A stretch of 7,764 nt of DNA, taken from the NCBI GenBank assembly GCA_002371625.1, contig DFFV01000059.1, positions 1 to 7,764 of the forward strand, in the 5' to 3' direction. This document shows positions 1-6,317 of the stretch, piece after piece. Source of the stretch: Ruminococcus sp. UBA3767 (GTDB lineage: Bacteria > Bacillota > Clostridia > Oscillospirales > Ruminococcaceae). The notes under the pieces were generated by a model. The model was not told the DNA's origin and ran no database searches. It saw only the letters and a list, made by a program, of their open reading frames with translations. Both the position numbers and the translations under genes were made by a program. Each line of letters begins with the position of its first letter. The stretch's first letter is position 1.

Positions 1-469
1 AGTCCCGTGCATAACAAGCCACATTCCAGTTACTCGGTTCGTTGGTATCTGAATAATACGTCATCGGATATGGCAGCTCACCGCTTTGTGCAAGATAATC
101 CTCCGCCTGATCATCAAGCGGCTTTATCGTTACTACCGGGATCAGCTTGTAATCATCTCTCAGTACAGTTTCAAGGGTTATAGAAAAATGGCTGTTCGTG
201 CTAACTGTGCCGTTTCCATATCCTCGGTTATCCATTTCGCTCACAGCACTGCTGTCGTAAAAATCGCCCACGCTTTCCTTATTTGTCAGTTTTGCAACTG
301 CATAAGCACCTGCGGTGACGGTCATTACCGCTGCTGCGGCTGCAACAGCCACCACCTTTGCCGAGAGCTTACGGCGGTGCTTTGTCTGTTTCATAACAGG
401 CTTTCCTTCTGCTTCGTGCAGATACTTTTCATCTGCAAGCCCAATAATATCAAGCATCTTATCGTTCAT
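1..469 (-). CDS. probable ECF anti-sigma factor, single-pass membrane protein (3' end beyond the window)
   Basis: The frame opens at ATG 469-467 and stays open to the left edge (156 codons seen), so the C-terminus is missing. A ribosome site (AGAGGG) precedes the ATG, and the ATG overlaps the sigma-factor stop as ATGA, which points to translational coupling. About 38 N-terminal residues are charged and probably cytoplasmic: the start MNDKMLDIIGLADEKYL resembles the short N-terminal segment common in clostridial membrane partners of ECF sigma factors. A basic stretch (KHRRK, 30-34) is followed by one Ala/Val-rich membrane helix at about 38-58. The rest (FSITLETVLRDDYKLIPVV and onward) should lie outside and may be a DUF4179-like sensor domain; that assignment is from memory. 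Inferred role: holding the neighbouring sigma factor inactive at the membrane until an external signal arrives. The pairing and topology are well supported; the domain name and signal are not. Confidence 0.75.
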   Translation of the reverse strand, partial: MNDKMLDIIGLADEKYLHEAEGKPVMKQTKHRRKLSAKVVAVAAAAAVMTVTAGAYAVAKLTNKESVGDFYDSSAVSEMDNRGYGNGTVSTNSHFSITLETVLRDDYKLIPVVTIKPLDDQAEDYLAQSGELPYPMTYYSDTNEPSNWNVACYARD

Positions 470-1023
470 AACAATCCCTCTCTTTCCAGCAGCTTTTTCA
501 GCTTTTTCCTTGTGCGGTGCAAGGTGACCTTGACCTTGCTCTGCGTGATATCCAGCTTCTGCGCTATCTCCCCGACCGTGTCCATGTACCAGTATCTCAG
601 CAGGAATATCCTGCGCTGTTCGGGCTTGAGCTGTTCAAGAAATCCGTTGAATGCCTCCCTCAGTGCAAGCGTTTCGTCCAGCTTTTCAAGCGCATCTTCC
701 GAAGCTGCCGCATCGGAAAGCTCCTCAAGCAGCAGCTCAACGTGCCCCGAGCCACGCTTTTCTGCGTGCTTTTTGCGCCACAGGTTTATCGCTGCATTTC
801 TTGTGATACCTGCAATGTACATCTTCAGGTCATCCGGCTTGGCAGGAGGTATAGCTTTCCACACCGAAAGATAAACGTCATTAAGGCACTCCTCGCAGTC
901 CTGCCTGCTGCGCAGGATATTCATAGCGATGCTGCTGCAATATGCCCCGTATTTCTCCTCCAGCTGCGCAAGCGCACTTTTGTCACGCACCTCCAGCAAA
1001 GCTATCAATTCATCGTTTGACAC
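466..1023 (-). CDS. ECF-type RNA polymerase sigma factor
   Basis: This 185-residue protein has the two-domain plan of extracytoplasmic-function sigma factors. Region 2 covers about residues 20-90, with the typical DCEECLNDVYLSVWKAI helix at 42-58 and YIAGITRNAAINLWRKK at 69-85. After an acidic linker (about 95-120), region 4 covers about 125-180, with the DNA-binding helix-turn-helix in VGEIAQKLDITQSKVKVTLHRTRKKLKKLL. Region 1.1 and region 3 are absent, as expected. The start is a GTG at 1023: GGAGG (1031-1035) lies 7 bases upstream, whereas the ATG at 1025-1023 is out of frame and stops after six codons. The stop overlaps the start of the probable anti-sigma gene. An ECF-style promoter lies 42 bases upstream, so the operon is probably autoregulated. 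The subgroup and regulon cannot be told from the window. Confidence 0.93.
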   Translation of the reverse strand: MSNDELIALLEVRDKSALAQLEEKYGAYCSSIAMNILRSRQDCEECLNDVYLSVWKAIPPAKPDDLKMYIAGITRNAAINLWRKKHAEKRGSGHVELLLEELSDAAASEDALEKLDETLALREAFNGFLEQLKPEQRRIFLLRYWYMDTVGEIAQKLDITQSKVKVTLHRTRKKLKKLLEREGLL

Positions 1024-1065
1024 ATCTCTTCCTCCGTCCCTGTTCTGAAGCGCTTCACTTATATT

Positions 1066-1092
1066 GACGTATCCCGCAAGCGCAGGGTTACA
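1066..1092 (-). promoter_or_regulatory. ECF-type promoter of the sigma/anti-sigma operon
   Basis: On the minus strand TGTAAC (1092-1087) is followed after 17 bases by CGTC (1069-1066). This matches the -35 (TGwAAC) and -10 (CGTC/CGAC) elements of ECF sigma promoters known from Bacillus, and differs from sigma-A promoters. It lies 42 bases before the GTG of an ECF sigma gene, which is where an autoregulated promoter belongs. That the neighbouring sigma factor itself reads it is inference. Confidence 0.6.
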
Positions 1093-1100
1093 ATTTAAGG

Positions 1101-1136
1101 CAAAAGAAAAACTGCCGCAATATTTCGCAGCAGTTT
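1101..1136 (-). terminator. intrinsic terminator after the lipoprotein gene
   Basis: Arms AAACTGC and GCAGTTT (1136-1130 and 1115-1109) pair, the stem continues past one mismatch with two GC pairs, and the loop is 8 bases. A T-rich run (TTTTTCTTTT) follows on the minus strand. It starts about 25 bases after the lipoprotein stop and ends just before the ECF promoter, so it separates the two units. Confidence 0.8.
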
Positions 1137-1161
1137 CACTGATATAGTATAGTATTATGTA

Positions 1162-1635
1162 TTATTTCTTCACGAATGCAGCAGTAGCTGTGTCAGTCCA
1201 GCTTTTTTCAGCAGCAGCTTCCTTTGCAGCTGTAAATACCTTGCCTTCCTCGCTGATGAACACCTTTGTGCTGTCCTCGCTTACCGCAACATCGGCAACG
1301 TGTATTGTTGTATCGTCCTTCTCGTCATACACCTTGAAGCAGTAGCAGTTAACGCCGTTAACGTCCTTTTTGCCGGTGTATCCGAACGATCTCTTTCCCT
1401 TGATCTCGGGATAAGCCTTGTCCGCCTTTGCAGCAGCTGTGTTAAGTGCCTTTTCTGCGCCGTTTGGCAGCACCGTAAAATCAGAAGCCTTAACTTCCTC
1501 AGCCTGTGAGGAGCTTTCGGCCTGCTGTGAAGCCGCAGTGATCTCCTGCGAATCCTCGGAGCTTTCCTTGCCCGAGCAGCCTGCGCCGATTACAGCAACA
1601 AGCGATATAATAACTGTGATAAGTAACTTTTTCAT
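1162..1635 (-). CDS. small secreted lipoprotein of unknown function
   Basis: This 157-residue protein begins MKKLLITVIISLVAVIGAGC, a lipoprotein signal peptide with the lipidated Cys at position 20. The residues before it are Gly-Ala-Gly, acceptable for signal peptidase II although Leu is more usual at -3. A Ser/Glu/Gln-rich linker (about 21-50) should hold the protein off the membrane. A small domain of about 95 residues follows, with strand-like stretches (KRSFGYTGKKDVNGVNCYCF, then TTIHVADVAVSEDSTKVFIS) and an Ala/Lys-rich C-terminal helix. I do not recognise the domain. The ATG at 1635 was chosen because AAGGGGAA lies just upstream and the signal peptide begins there; an in-frame TTG at 1674 would put 13 polar residues before the signal. 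The gene has its own sigma-A promoter and terminator, so it is probably transcribed alone. Two cysteines close together (NCYC) in an exported domain could form a disulfide. Confidence 0.85.
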   Translation of the reverse strand: MKKLLITVIISLVAVIGAGCSGKESSEDSQEITAASQQAESSSQAEEVKASDFTVLPNGAEKALNTAAAKADKAYPEIKGKRSFGYTGKKDVNGVNCYCFKVYDEKDDTTIHVADVAVSEDSTKVFISEEGKVFTAAKEAAAEKSWTDTATAAFVKK

Positions 1636-1736
1636 TTTATTCCCCTTGCCCGTCTTATTTGGACATCCTTTCAAAAATGCTGTTTCTATTTTTTCAGAAT
1701 CAATACAATGAGCACTTGCCCACTATCAATAAATAG

Positions 1737-1765
1737 ATTTTACCACAGCTATTATCTATTGTAAA
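1737..1765 (-). promoter_or_regulatory. sigma-A promoter of the lipoprotein gene
   Basis: TTTACA (1765-1760), 17 bases, TAAAAT (1742-1737) on the minus strand, with a TG one base before the -10 (extended -10). It lies about 100 bases upstream of the lipoprotein ATG and directly after the terminator of the kinase-like gene. Confidence 0.6.
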
Positions 1766-1785
1766 TACTTTGCACCGTTTTGTTA

Positions 1786-1824
1786 CCAAAAATGCCGATA
1801 GTGAACAAAATCACCACCGGCATT
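1786..1824 (-). terminator. intrinsic terminator after the kinase-like gene
   Basis: A 14-bp stem on the minus strand: AATGCCGGTGGTGA pairs with TCACTATCGGCATT (two G-T wobbles) around the loop TTTTGT, and a run of five T overlaps and follows the 3' arm. It lies about 80 bases after the stop of the kinase-like gene and upstream of the lipoprotein promoter. Confidence 0.85.
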
Positions 1825-1830
1825 CAAATC

Positions 1831-1852
1831 TTTTGTGCACTTTTGCACAAAA
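1831..1852. repeat. 22-bp palindrome (9-bp perfect arms)
   Basis: Arms TTTTGTGCA (1831-1839) and TGCACAAAA (1844-1852) are perfect inverted repeats around CTTT. It lies between the stop of the kinase-like gene and its terminator. No T-run follows on either strand, so it is not itself a good terminator. It could be an operator-like dyad or a 3'-end stem in the mRNA. Confidence 0.6.
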
Positions 1853-1904
1853 CGAAGTTACCCATTTGTTACAATCGACTAAATCTCCGTCACTATCCGT
1901 CATT

Positions 1905-2663
1905 TCAGGAATAGTCAACAACGTCTATCCACCTCATCAGCAGATCCTTCTCCTCAGGCTTGCCCTTTATAAGCTGTGCAGCCGCAACTATCGGCAGCCA
2001 CGCCTGAACATACTGCTTTGAAGTTCCGCTCTTGATGCAGTATTTGTCAAGATACGGCTCAGCTATCTCGGGGTTGTTAAGGCACAGCAGCAGATACGTT
2101 CTTGCAACGTCCGCCGAAGCATTTCCCTGCCTTGCCGAGCCCCAGTTGATGACATAGGTTCCCTCATCGTTTATTATTATGTTCTTAGGCGCAAAATTAC
2201 CGTGGCACAGCTTTATGTGCTTAGGCATCGAGTCAAGCCTTGTCAGCAGCTCATACTTCTTTATCTCGTCTATCTGCCCGAGGGATTTTATCTGCCTTGT
2301 CATCTTGTCCTTCAGCTTTGAAAGCAGCGGCATATACTGTGCGTGTATCTCCGTCTGTATATCAATGAACTGGTTCAGATACTTGTCCATATTTCCGGGA
2401 TTTTCGTCCATAAGCTGCTGCATGGTTTTGCCCTTTATGAAATCCATCGTTATCGACCATCTTCCGTCAACGACAGATACCTCACGCAAAGTCGGCGTCT
2501 TTATGAACGAGTTCACCAGCGTTGTTTCAACTCTTGCATGAGTCAGCGCAGCATAAAGACACTTCTCCTTGTACGAAGCATCGTTGTACTCTCTCACAGC
2601 AAATCCGTCACGTTCATAAACATCATATATGTCGCTCGAAGCGAGCAGTCTTTTTTCACTCAT
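1905..2663 (-). CDS. aminoglycoside phosphotransferase (APH)-fold protein, possible pseudokinase
   Basis: 252 residues; the ATG at 2663 is chosen over the in-frame TTG at 2666 because GGAAGGAA (2678-2671) is well placed. The C-lobe keeps the APH/choline-kinase layout: CHGNFAPKNI at about 153-162, VINWGSARQGNASADVARTY at about 171-190, then an all-helical tail (YVQAWLPIVAAAQLIKGKPEE). The N-lobe holds strand-like stretches and the hinge MDFIKGKTMQQLM (about 73-85). From memory the family consensus is HGDxxxxN for the catalytic loop and IDW for the metal-binding motif. Here both Asp are Asn (N156 and N173), while the loop Asn (N161) remains, and the usual strand-3 Lys seems to be Arg (R24). Relatives phosphorylate small molecules such as aminoglycosides or choline; with these changes activity is doubtful, and a binding or regulatory role is possible. 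The reading frame is intact. It is transcribed divergently from adhE and has its own promoter, leader and terminator. Confidence 0.85.
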   Translation of the reverse strand: MSEKRLLASSDIYDVYERDGFAVREYNDASYKEKCLYAALTHARVETTLVNSFIKTPTLREVSVVDGRWSITMDFIKGKTMQQLMDENPGNMDKYLNQFIDIQTEIHAQYMPLLSKLKDKMTRQIKSLGQIDEIKKYELLTRLDSMPKHIKLCHGNFAPKNIIINDEGTYVINWGSARQGNASADVARTYLLLCLNNPEIAEPYLDKYCIKSGTSKQYVQAWLPIVAAAQLIKGKPEEKDLLMRWIDVVDYS

Positions 2664-2684
2664 CAAATCATTCCTTCCGTAAAA

Positions 2685-2723
2685 CTAACGATCACTGCGC
2701 ACTAAAACGCACAGGATCGGCAT
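2685..2723 (-). CDS. candidate 12-codon leader peptide upstream of the kinase-like gene
   Basis: ATG 2723-2721 opens a short frame, MPILCVLVRSDR, ending at TAG (2687-2685), 21 bases before the ATG of the kinase-like gene. AAGGAGT (2734-2728) lies directly upstream at ideal spacing and is a stronger ribosome site than that of the main gene. It is the first frame on the transcript expected from the 2746-2773 promoter. A stem-loop covers nearly all its codons, so ribosomes on it would melt that stem. Leader peptides of this kind control some antibiotic-response genes; that role here is inference. It could also be a chance frame. Confidence 0.45.
   Translation of the reverse strand: MPILCVLVRSDR
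2689..2719 (-). promoter_or_regulatory. stem-loop in the 5' leader of the kinase-like gene
   Basis: On the minus strand CGATCCTGTGC pairs with GCGCAGTGATCG: 11 bp with one bulged T and one G-T pair, loop GTTTTAGT. The downstream sequence TTAGTTTTA is only moderately T-rich. The ribosome site of the main gene begins about 10 bases after the stem. It could act as an attenuator or as a structure remodelled by translation of the overlapping leader frame. Confidence 0.55.
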
Positions 2724-2745
2724 AAGAACTCCTTATACTGTATAT

Positions 2746-2773
2746 ATTATACACTCTTTTTTAACAAAGTCAA
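2746..2773 (-). promoter_or_regulatory. sigma-A promoter of the kinase-like gene
   Basis: TTGACT (2773-2768), 16 bases, TATAAT (2751-2746) on the minus strand: one mismatch to consensus. Transcription should start near 2739, only a few bases before the ribosome site of the leader frame, giving a leader of about 75 bases before the main ATG. Confidence 0.8.
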
Positions 2774-2871
2774 GAGCTTTTTCGTTATAATCACAAACGT
2801 ATACATTTAAAACTCAAATATTTAACACCAGATTCACAATTTCGCTGTCCGAATGAACGCATTACAGTGTT

Positions 2872-2939
2872 AAAGCTGTGCAACGTGAGTTTATGAAAAG
2901 TGCATAAGAAAAACCTACAAAAGCCCGTAAAAGCTGTGC
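2872..2939 (+). repeat. 10-bp direct repeat in the spacer between the divergent promoters
   Basis: AAAGCTGTGC occurs at 2872-2881 and again at 2930-2939, the second copy ending 9 bases before the adhE -35. Apart from this, the region between the two promoters (about 2774-2948) shows no gene, no strong dyad and no convincing Rex-type operator. The repeat may be chance or an activator or repressor site. Confidence 0.3.
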
Positions 2940-2948
2940 GAATAAAAT

Positions 2949-2977
2949 TTGACAAAAATATCAGACTATTGTATAAT
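2949..2977 (+). promoter_or_regulatory. perfect-consensus sigma-A promoter of adhE
   Basis: TTGACA (2949-2954), 17 bases, TATAAT (2972-2977): an exact match to the vegetative consensus at the optimal spacing. Transcription should start near 2984, giving a leader of about 69 bases. A promoter this strong suggests that any control acts through a repressor or through the leader hairpin. Confidence 0.88.
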
Positions 2978-3003
2978 GATATTAACGAAAACATTAGGTT
3001 TTG

Positions 3004-3032
3004 CGGTGCATTTTCAGTGCACCGACATTTTT
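3004..3032 (+). promoter_or_regulatory. terminator-like hairpin in the adhE leader (candidate attenuator)
   Basis: CGGTGCA (3004-3010) pairs perfectly with TGCACCG (3018-3024) around a 7-base loop, followed by ACA and five T (3028-3032). The hairpin lies between the promoter and GGAGG (3040-3044). An upstream stem (CGAAAAC, 2986-2992, with GTTTT plus CG, 2998-3005) overlaps the first arm, so the two folds would compete. The fold is seen; the attenuator role is inferred. Confidence 0.5.
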
Positions 3033-3052
3033 GTAAAGCGGAGGTAATCTCT

Positions 3053-5653
3053 ATGGCAGCAACATACTTTGTAGACACTGTCCCGGCGCTTGAAAACAGG
3101 CTTGCAGAACTGAGAAAGGCTCAGGAAAAGTATTCAACTTTCTCTCAGGAGCAGGTCGATAAAATATTCCGAGCAGCTGCGATCGCAGCAAATAAAGCAA
3201 GGATACCGCTTGCCAAGCTCGCTGTTGAAGAAACGGGCATGGGCATCGTTGAGGATAAGGTCATCAAGAACCATTATGCGAGTGAGTACATCTACAACAA
3301 GTATAAAAACGTCAGGACCTGTGATGTGATAGAGCGTGACGAGGTATACGGAACGACTGTGCTCGCAGAGCCAATCGGCGTTATCGCTGCGGTAATACCT
3401 ACCACCAACCCTACCTCTACCGCAATATTCAAAGCACTTTTGTGCCTTAAAACAAGAAATGCTATCATCATCTCGCCTCACCCAAGGGCAAAGGAGTCAA
3501 CTATCGCTGCGGCAAAGGTCGTACTTGAGGCTGCTATAAAAGCAGGCGCTCCCGAGGGGATCATCGGCTGGATAGATGTACCTTCACTTGAGCTTACGCA
3601 GACAGTTATGCGTGAGGCTGACTGTATCCTTGCAACAGGCGGACCGGGAATGGTCAAGGCTGCTTATTCAAGCGGAAAGCCTGCTATCGGCGTTGGCGCA
3701 GGTAATACTCCTGCCGTTATCGACAGCTCAGCAGATATCCTGCTCGCAGTTTCCTCGATAATACATTCCAAGACCTTTGATAACGGTATGATATGTGCTT
3801 CCGAGCAGTCTGTCATAGTTGACAAGAGCATATACGATGCTGTAAGAAAAGAGTTCAAGGCAAGAGGCTGCTATATCCTTAATAAAGAGGAGACCGAGAA
3901 GGTCAGAAAGACGATCATAATCAACGGCTCGCTCAATGCTAAAATCGTTGGTCAGTCGGCTCACAAAATAGCCGAGCTGGCAGGCGTTGAAACTCCCGAG
4001 GATGCTAAAATTCTCATCGGTGAGGTCACAAATGTGGATATAAGCGAGGAGTTTGCTCACGAAAAGCTGTCACCCGTCCTTGCAATGTATAAAGCCAAGG
4101 ATTTTGACGATGCACTGGATAAAGCGGACAGGCTCGTGCGTGACGGCGGTATAGGTCATACATCATCTCTCTACTGCGATGTCGTTTCGCAGCAGGAAAA
4201 GATAGAAAAGTTCAGGAACAGAATGAAGACCTGCCGTATACTCATCAATACCCCTTCTTCACACGGCGGCATAGGCGACCTTTACAACTTCAAGCTCGCA
4301 CCGTCGCTCACACTCGGCTGCGGCTCGTGGGGCGGCAACTCCGTTTCGGAGAACGTCGGCGTAAAGCACCTGTTGAACATCAAGACCGTTGCGGAGAGGA
4401 GAGAGAATATGCTCTGGTTCAGAACACCCGAAAAGGTATATTTCAAAAACGGCTGTCTGCCTGTTGCCCTTAATGAGATAAAAGATGTCCTCGGTAAAAA
4501 GAGAGCATTCCTTGTTACCGATACCTTCCTTTACAAGAGCGGCTTTGCAAAATGCATTACCGATAAGCTCGCTGAGCTTGGCATCACCTATCATATCTTC
4601 TCAGATGTCCAGCCCGATCCTACCCTTGCAAATGCACAGGCAGGCGCAAGAGAGATGAACGAGTTTGAGCCTGATGTTATCATCGCACTCGGCGGCGGCT
4701 CGGCAATGGACGCAGCAAAGATCATGTGGGTCCTTTATGAGCACCCCGATGCTGATTTTGAAGATATGTCCATGGACTTTATGGATATAAGAAAGAGGAT
4801 ATATACGTTCCCAAAAATGGGCGAAAAAGCATATTTCGTCGCAGTTCCTACCTCTGCAGGAACAGGCTCTGAGGTAACACCTTTTGCCATCATCACCGAT
4901 CAGGAAACAGGCACAAAGTACCCTATCGCAGATTATGAGCTGCTGCCGAACATGGCTGTCGTCGATGCCGACCTGATGATGCACGCACCAAAGGGACTCA
5001 CCTGCGCTTCGGGTATCGACGTTCTCACGCACGCACTTGAGGCTTACGCTTCCATAATGGCTTCGGATTATACCGATGCACTGGCGCTCAAAGCCGCAAA
5101 ACTCGTCTTCGACTATCTGCCGAGCGCATATACAAACGGCGCAAACGATCCCGTTGCAAGAGAAAAAATGGCAAATGCAGCCTGCATGGCAGGTATGGCT
5201 TTCGCAAATGCATTCCTCGGCGTAAATCATTCAATGGCGCACAAGCTCGGCGCATATCACCACCTGCCTCACGGCATCGCAAATGCGCTTATCCTTACAA
5301 GAGTTATGCGCTACAACGCCGATCCCACACCAAGAAAAATGGGAACATTCTCACAGTATCAGTATCCGCATACACTTGAAAGATATGCAGAAGTTGCACG
5401 CTACTGCGGCTTTGGCGGAAAGAATGACAAGGAATCGTTTGAAAACCTGCTCAAGGAGATCGAAAAGCTCAAGAAAGCAATCGAGATAAAGCCGACTATC
5501 GCAGATTACGGCATCAAGGAGGAGGACTTCCTTGCAACACTGGACGAAATGACCGAGAATGCATTCAACGACCAGTGCACAGGCGCAAACCCGAGATACC
5601 CGCTTATGAGCGAGATCAAGGAGATCTACCTCGCAGCATACTACGGAAAATAA
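3053..5653 (+). CDS. adhE: bifunctional acetaldehyde-CoA/alcohol dehydrogenase
   Basis: This 866-residue cytoplasmic enzyme reduces acetyl-CoA to acetaldehyde and then to ethanol with two NADH, regenerating NAD+ in fermentation. The N-terminal aldehyde dehydrogenase domain (about 1-440) has VIPTTNPTSTAIFKAL (114-129), the nucleotide-binding GAGNTP (215-220) and the catalytic Cys248 in NGMICASEQ. The C-terminal iron-type alcohol dehydrogenase domain (about 450-866) has GGGSAMDAAK (547-556), PTSAGTGSE (599-607) and the predicted Fe ligands D656, H660, H726 and H740 in GIDVLTHALEAY and GVNHSMAHKLGAYHHLPHG. Length, domain order and active-site residues match E. coli AdhE, which assembles into helical spirosomes. 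The ATG at 3053 is chosen because GGAGG lies 8 bases upstream and the protein then starts like family members; the open frame extends back to 2900 but would cross the promoter. The gene is monocistronic, with its own promoter, leader hairpin and terminator. No key residue is missing. Confidence 0.98.
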   Translation: MAATYFVDTVPALENRLAELRKAQEKYSTFSQEQVDKIFRAAAIAANKARIPLAKLAVEETGMGIVEDKVIKNHYASEYIYNKYKNVRTCDVIERDEVYGTTVLAEPIGVIAAVIPTTNPTSTAIFKALLCLKTRNAIIISPHPRAKESTIAAAKVVLEAAIKAGAPEGIIGWIDVPSLELTQTVMREADCILATGGPGMVKAAYSSGKPAIGVGAGNTPAVIDSSADILLAVSSIIHSKTFDNGMICASEQSVIVDKSIYDAVRKEFKARGCYILNKEETEKVRKTIIINGSLNAKIVGQSAHKIAELAGVETPEDAKILIGEVTNVDISEEFAHEKLSPVLAMYKAKDFDDALDKADRLVRDGGIGHTSSLYCDVVSQQEKIEKFRNRMKTCRILINTPSSHGGIGDLYNFKLAPSLTLGCGSWGGNSVSENVGVKHLLNIKTVAERRENMLWFRTPEKVYFKNGCLPVALNEIKDVLGKKRAFLVTDTFLYKSGFAKCITDKLAELGITYHIFSDVQPDPTLANAQAGAREMNEFEPDVIIALGGGSAMDAAKIMWVLYEHPDADFEDMSMDFMDIRKRIYTFPKMGEKAYFVAVPTSAGTGSEVTPFAIITDQETGTKYPIADYELLPNMAVVDADLMMHAPKGLTCASGIDVLTHALEAYASIMASDYTDALALKAAKLVFDYLPSAYTNGANDPVAREKMANAACMAGMAFANAFLGVNHSMAHKLGAYHHLPHGIANALILTRVMRYNADPTPRKMGTFSQYQYPHTLERYAEVARYCGFGGKNDKESFENLLKEIEKLKKAIEIKPTIADYGIKEEDFLATLDEMTENAFNDQCTGANPRYPLMSEIKEIYLAAYYGK

Positions 5654-5661
5654 GACAAACT

Positions 5662-5693
5662 AAAAAGCGGTGCTTTGCTGGCACCGCTTTTTT
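5662..5693. terminator. strong bidirectional terminator between adhE and the convergent gene
   Basis: AAAAAGCGGTGC (5662-5673) pairs with GCACCGCTTTTT around TTTGCTG, ending in six T (5688-5693). The A-rich 5' arm gives a T-run on the minus strand too. The adhE stop is 9 bases upstream and the stop of the convergent gene is at 5698, so it can serve both. Confidence 0.92.
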
Positions 5694-5697
5694 ATAT

Positions 5698-6285
5698 CTA
5701 ATCCTGTTTAACTGCTTCCTTTGCTGCTTGCTTTATTCTATTAAGCTCCTGATAATCATTTATCGTTAATTCCGTGAGACCATAATCCGATAATTTGTTA
5801 TAATCCTCGGAATTAATCAATTCTAATATTTTTTTGCCCTGTTCACAATATGTGCGGCTATTCACAAAGTCCTTTATGTTGCGCTGAAAGAACCACGAAT
5901 CAGACAAAATGTTTTTTAATACTACTTTGGCAGCTTTCGGATGAGAATCAACATCCTTTTCGTTAGTTAACAATTCAAATCCCTCTCCGTCATCGAAAAT
6001 AGCTACGCCATCAAATTTATACACCTTTATACTTGAAGAGTATTCCAAATCAATAAAATCCTCATTTTTTATTGTATCCATAGAAGATGTGTAGTACAGC
6101 TTTGAATCAGGTGATGTTATAATACTTTTAGACTTGAAATCATCATATTCAACAGTAAATGTATCTCCATACTTAGTTTTTATTGTGTGCTTATTAAAAA
6201 TAAACCTACCAATAACAAAAGCTATAAGCATAAAGAACGCCAGTATTATCAACGTAAAAATGATACACTTTTTAATTTTTGTCAT
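5698..6285 (-). CDS. hypothetical membrane-anchored protein
   Basis: 195 residues; not recognised. The start KIKKCIIFTLIILAFFMLIAF is a basic tip followed by one hydrophobic helix (about 7-29) with no lipobox or clear cleavage site, so it should be an N-terminal anchor with the rest outside. The outer part begins with strand-rich sequence (TKYGDTFTVEYDDF, SIKVYKFDGVAIFD) and ends in charged helices (about 125-195). ATG 6285 is preferred because GGGGTG lies about 6 bases upstream; an in-frame GTG at 6294 would add three residues but lacks a ribosome site. The gene looks AT-richer than adhE, with many Asn, Ile and Lys codons. A perfect-consensus promoter lies directly upstream inside repeat copy A. 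No terminator separates it from the upstream gene, so it may also be reached by read-through. The terminator at 5662-5693 ends it. Confidence 0.72.
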   Translation of the reverse strand: MTKIKKCIIFTLIILAFFMLIAFVIGRFIFNKHTIKTKYGDTFTVEYDDFKSKSIITSPDSKLYYTSSMDTIKNEDFIDLEYSSSIKVYKFDGVAIFDDGEGFELLTNEKDVDSHPKAAKVVLKNILSDSWFFQRNIKDFVNSRTYCEQGKKILELINSEDYNKLSDYGLTELTINDYQELNRIKQAAKEAVKQD

Positions 6286-6317
6286 TTCGCTCACCCCATT
6301 TTCCGTTTAGAATCCAC

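Noticed and set aside
86..874. Long plus-strand open frame rich in Ser, Cys and Phe
   Set aside because: It is antisense to the sigma and anti-sigma genes, has no ribosome site or recognisable domain, and its composition is that of a mirror of Glu/Ala/Lys codons.
1636..1674. Start of the lipoprotein at TTG 1674
   Set aside because: It would put 13 polar residues ahead of a textbook lipoprotein signal; ATG 1635 has its own ribosome site.
2969..2990. Rex-like operator overlapping the adhE -10 (TTGTATAAT and ATTAACGA halves)
   Set aside because: The half-sites match TTGTTAA-N4-TTAACAA poorly and are spaced two bases too far apart.
2900..3052. 51-residue N-terminal extension of AdhE
   Set aside because: It would require translation through the promoter (2949-2977) and leader hairpin; the start with GGAGG at 3053 gives a family-like N-terminus.
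2791..3078. 95-codon minus-strand frame across the adhE promoter region
   Set aside because: It overlaps the adhE start, promoter and leader, has no ribosome site, and resembles no protein I recognise.
4601..5230. 209-codon minus-strand open frame inside adhE
   Set aside because: It is antisense to highly conserved adhE codons, very Cys-rich, without ribosome site or promoter; a shadow frame.
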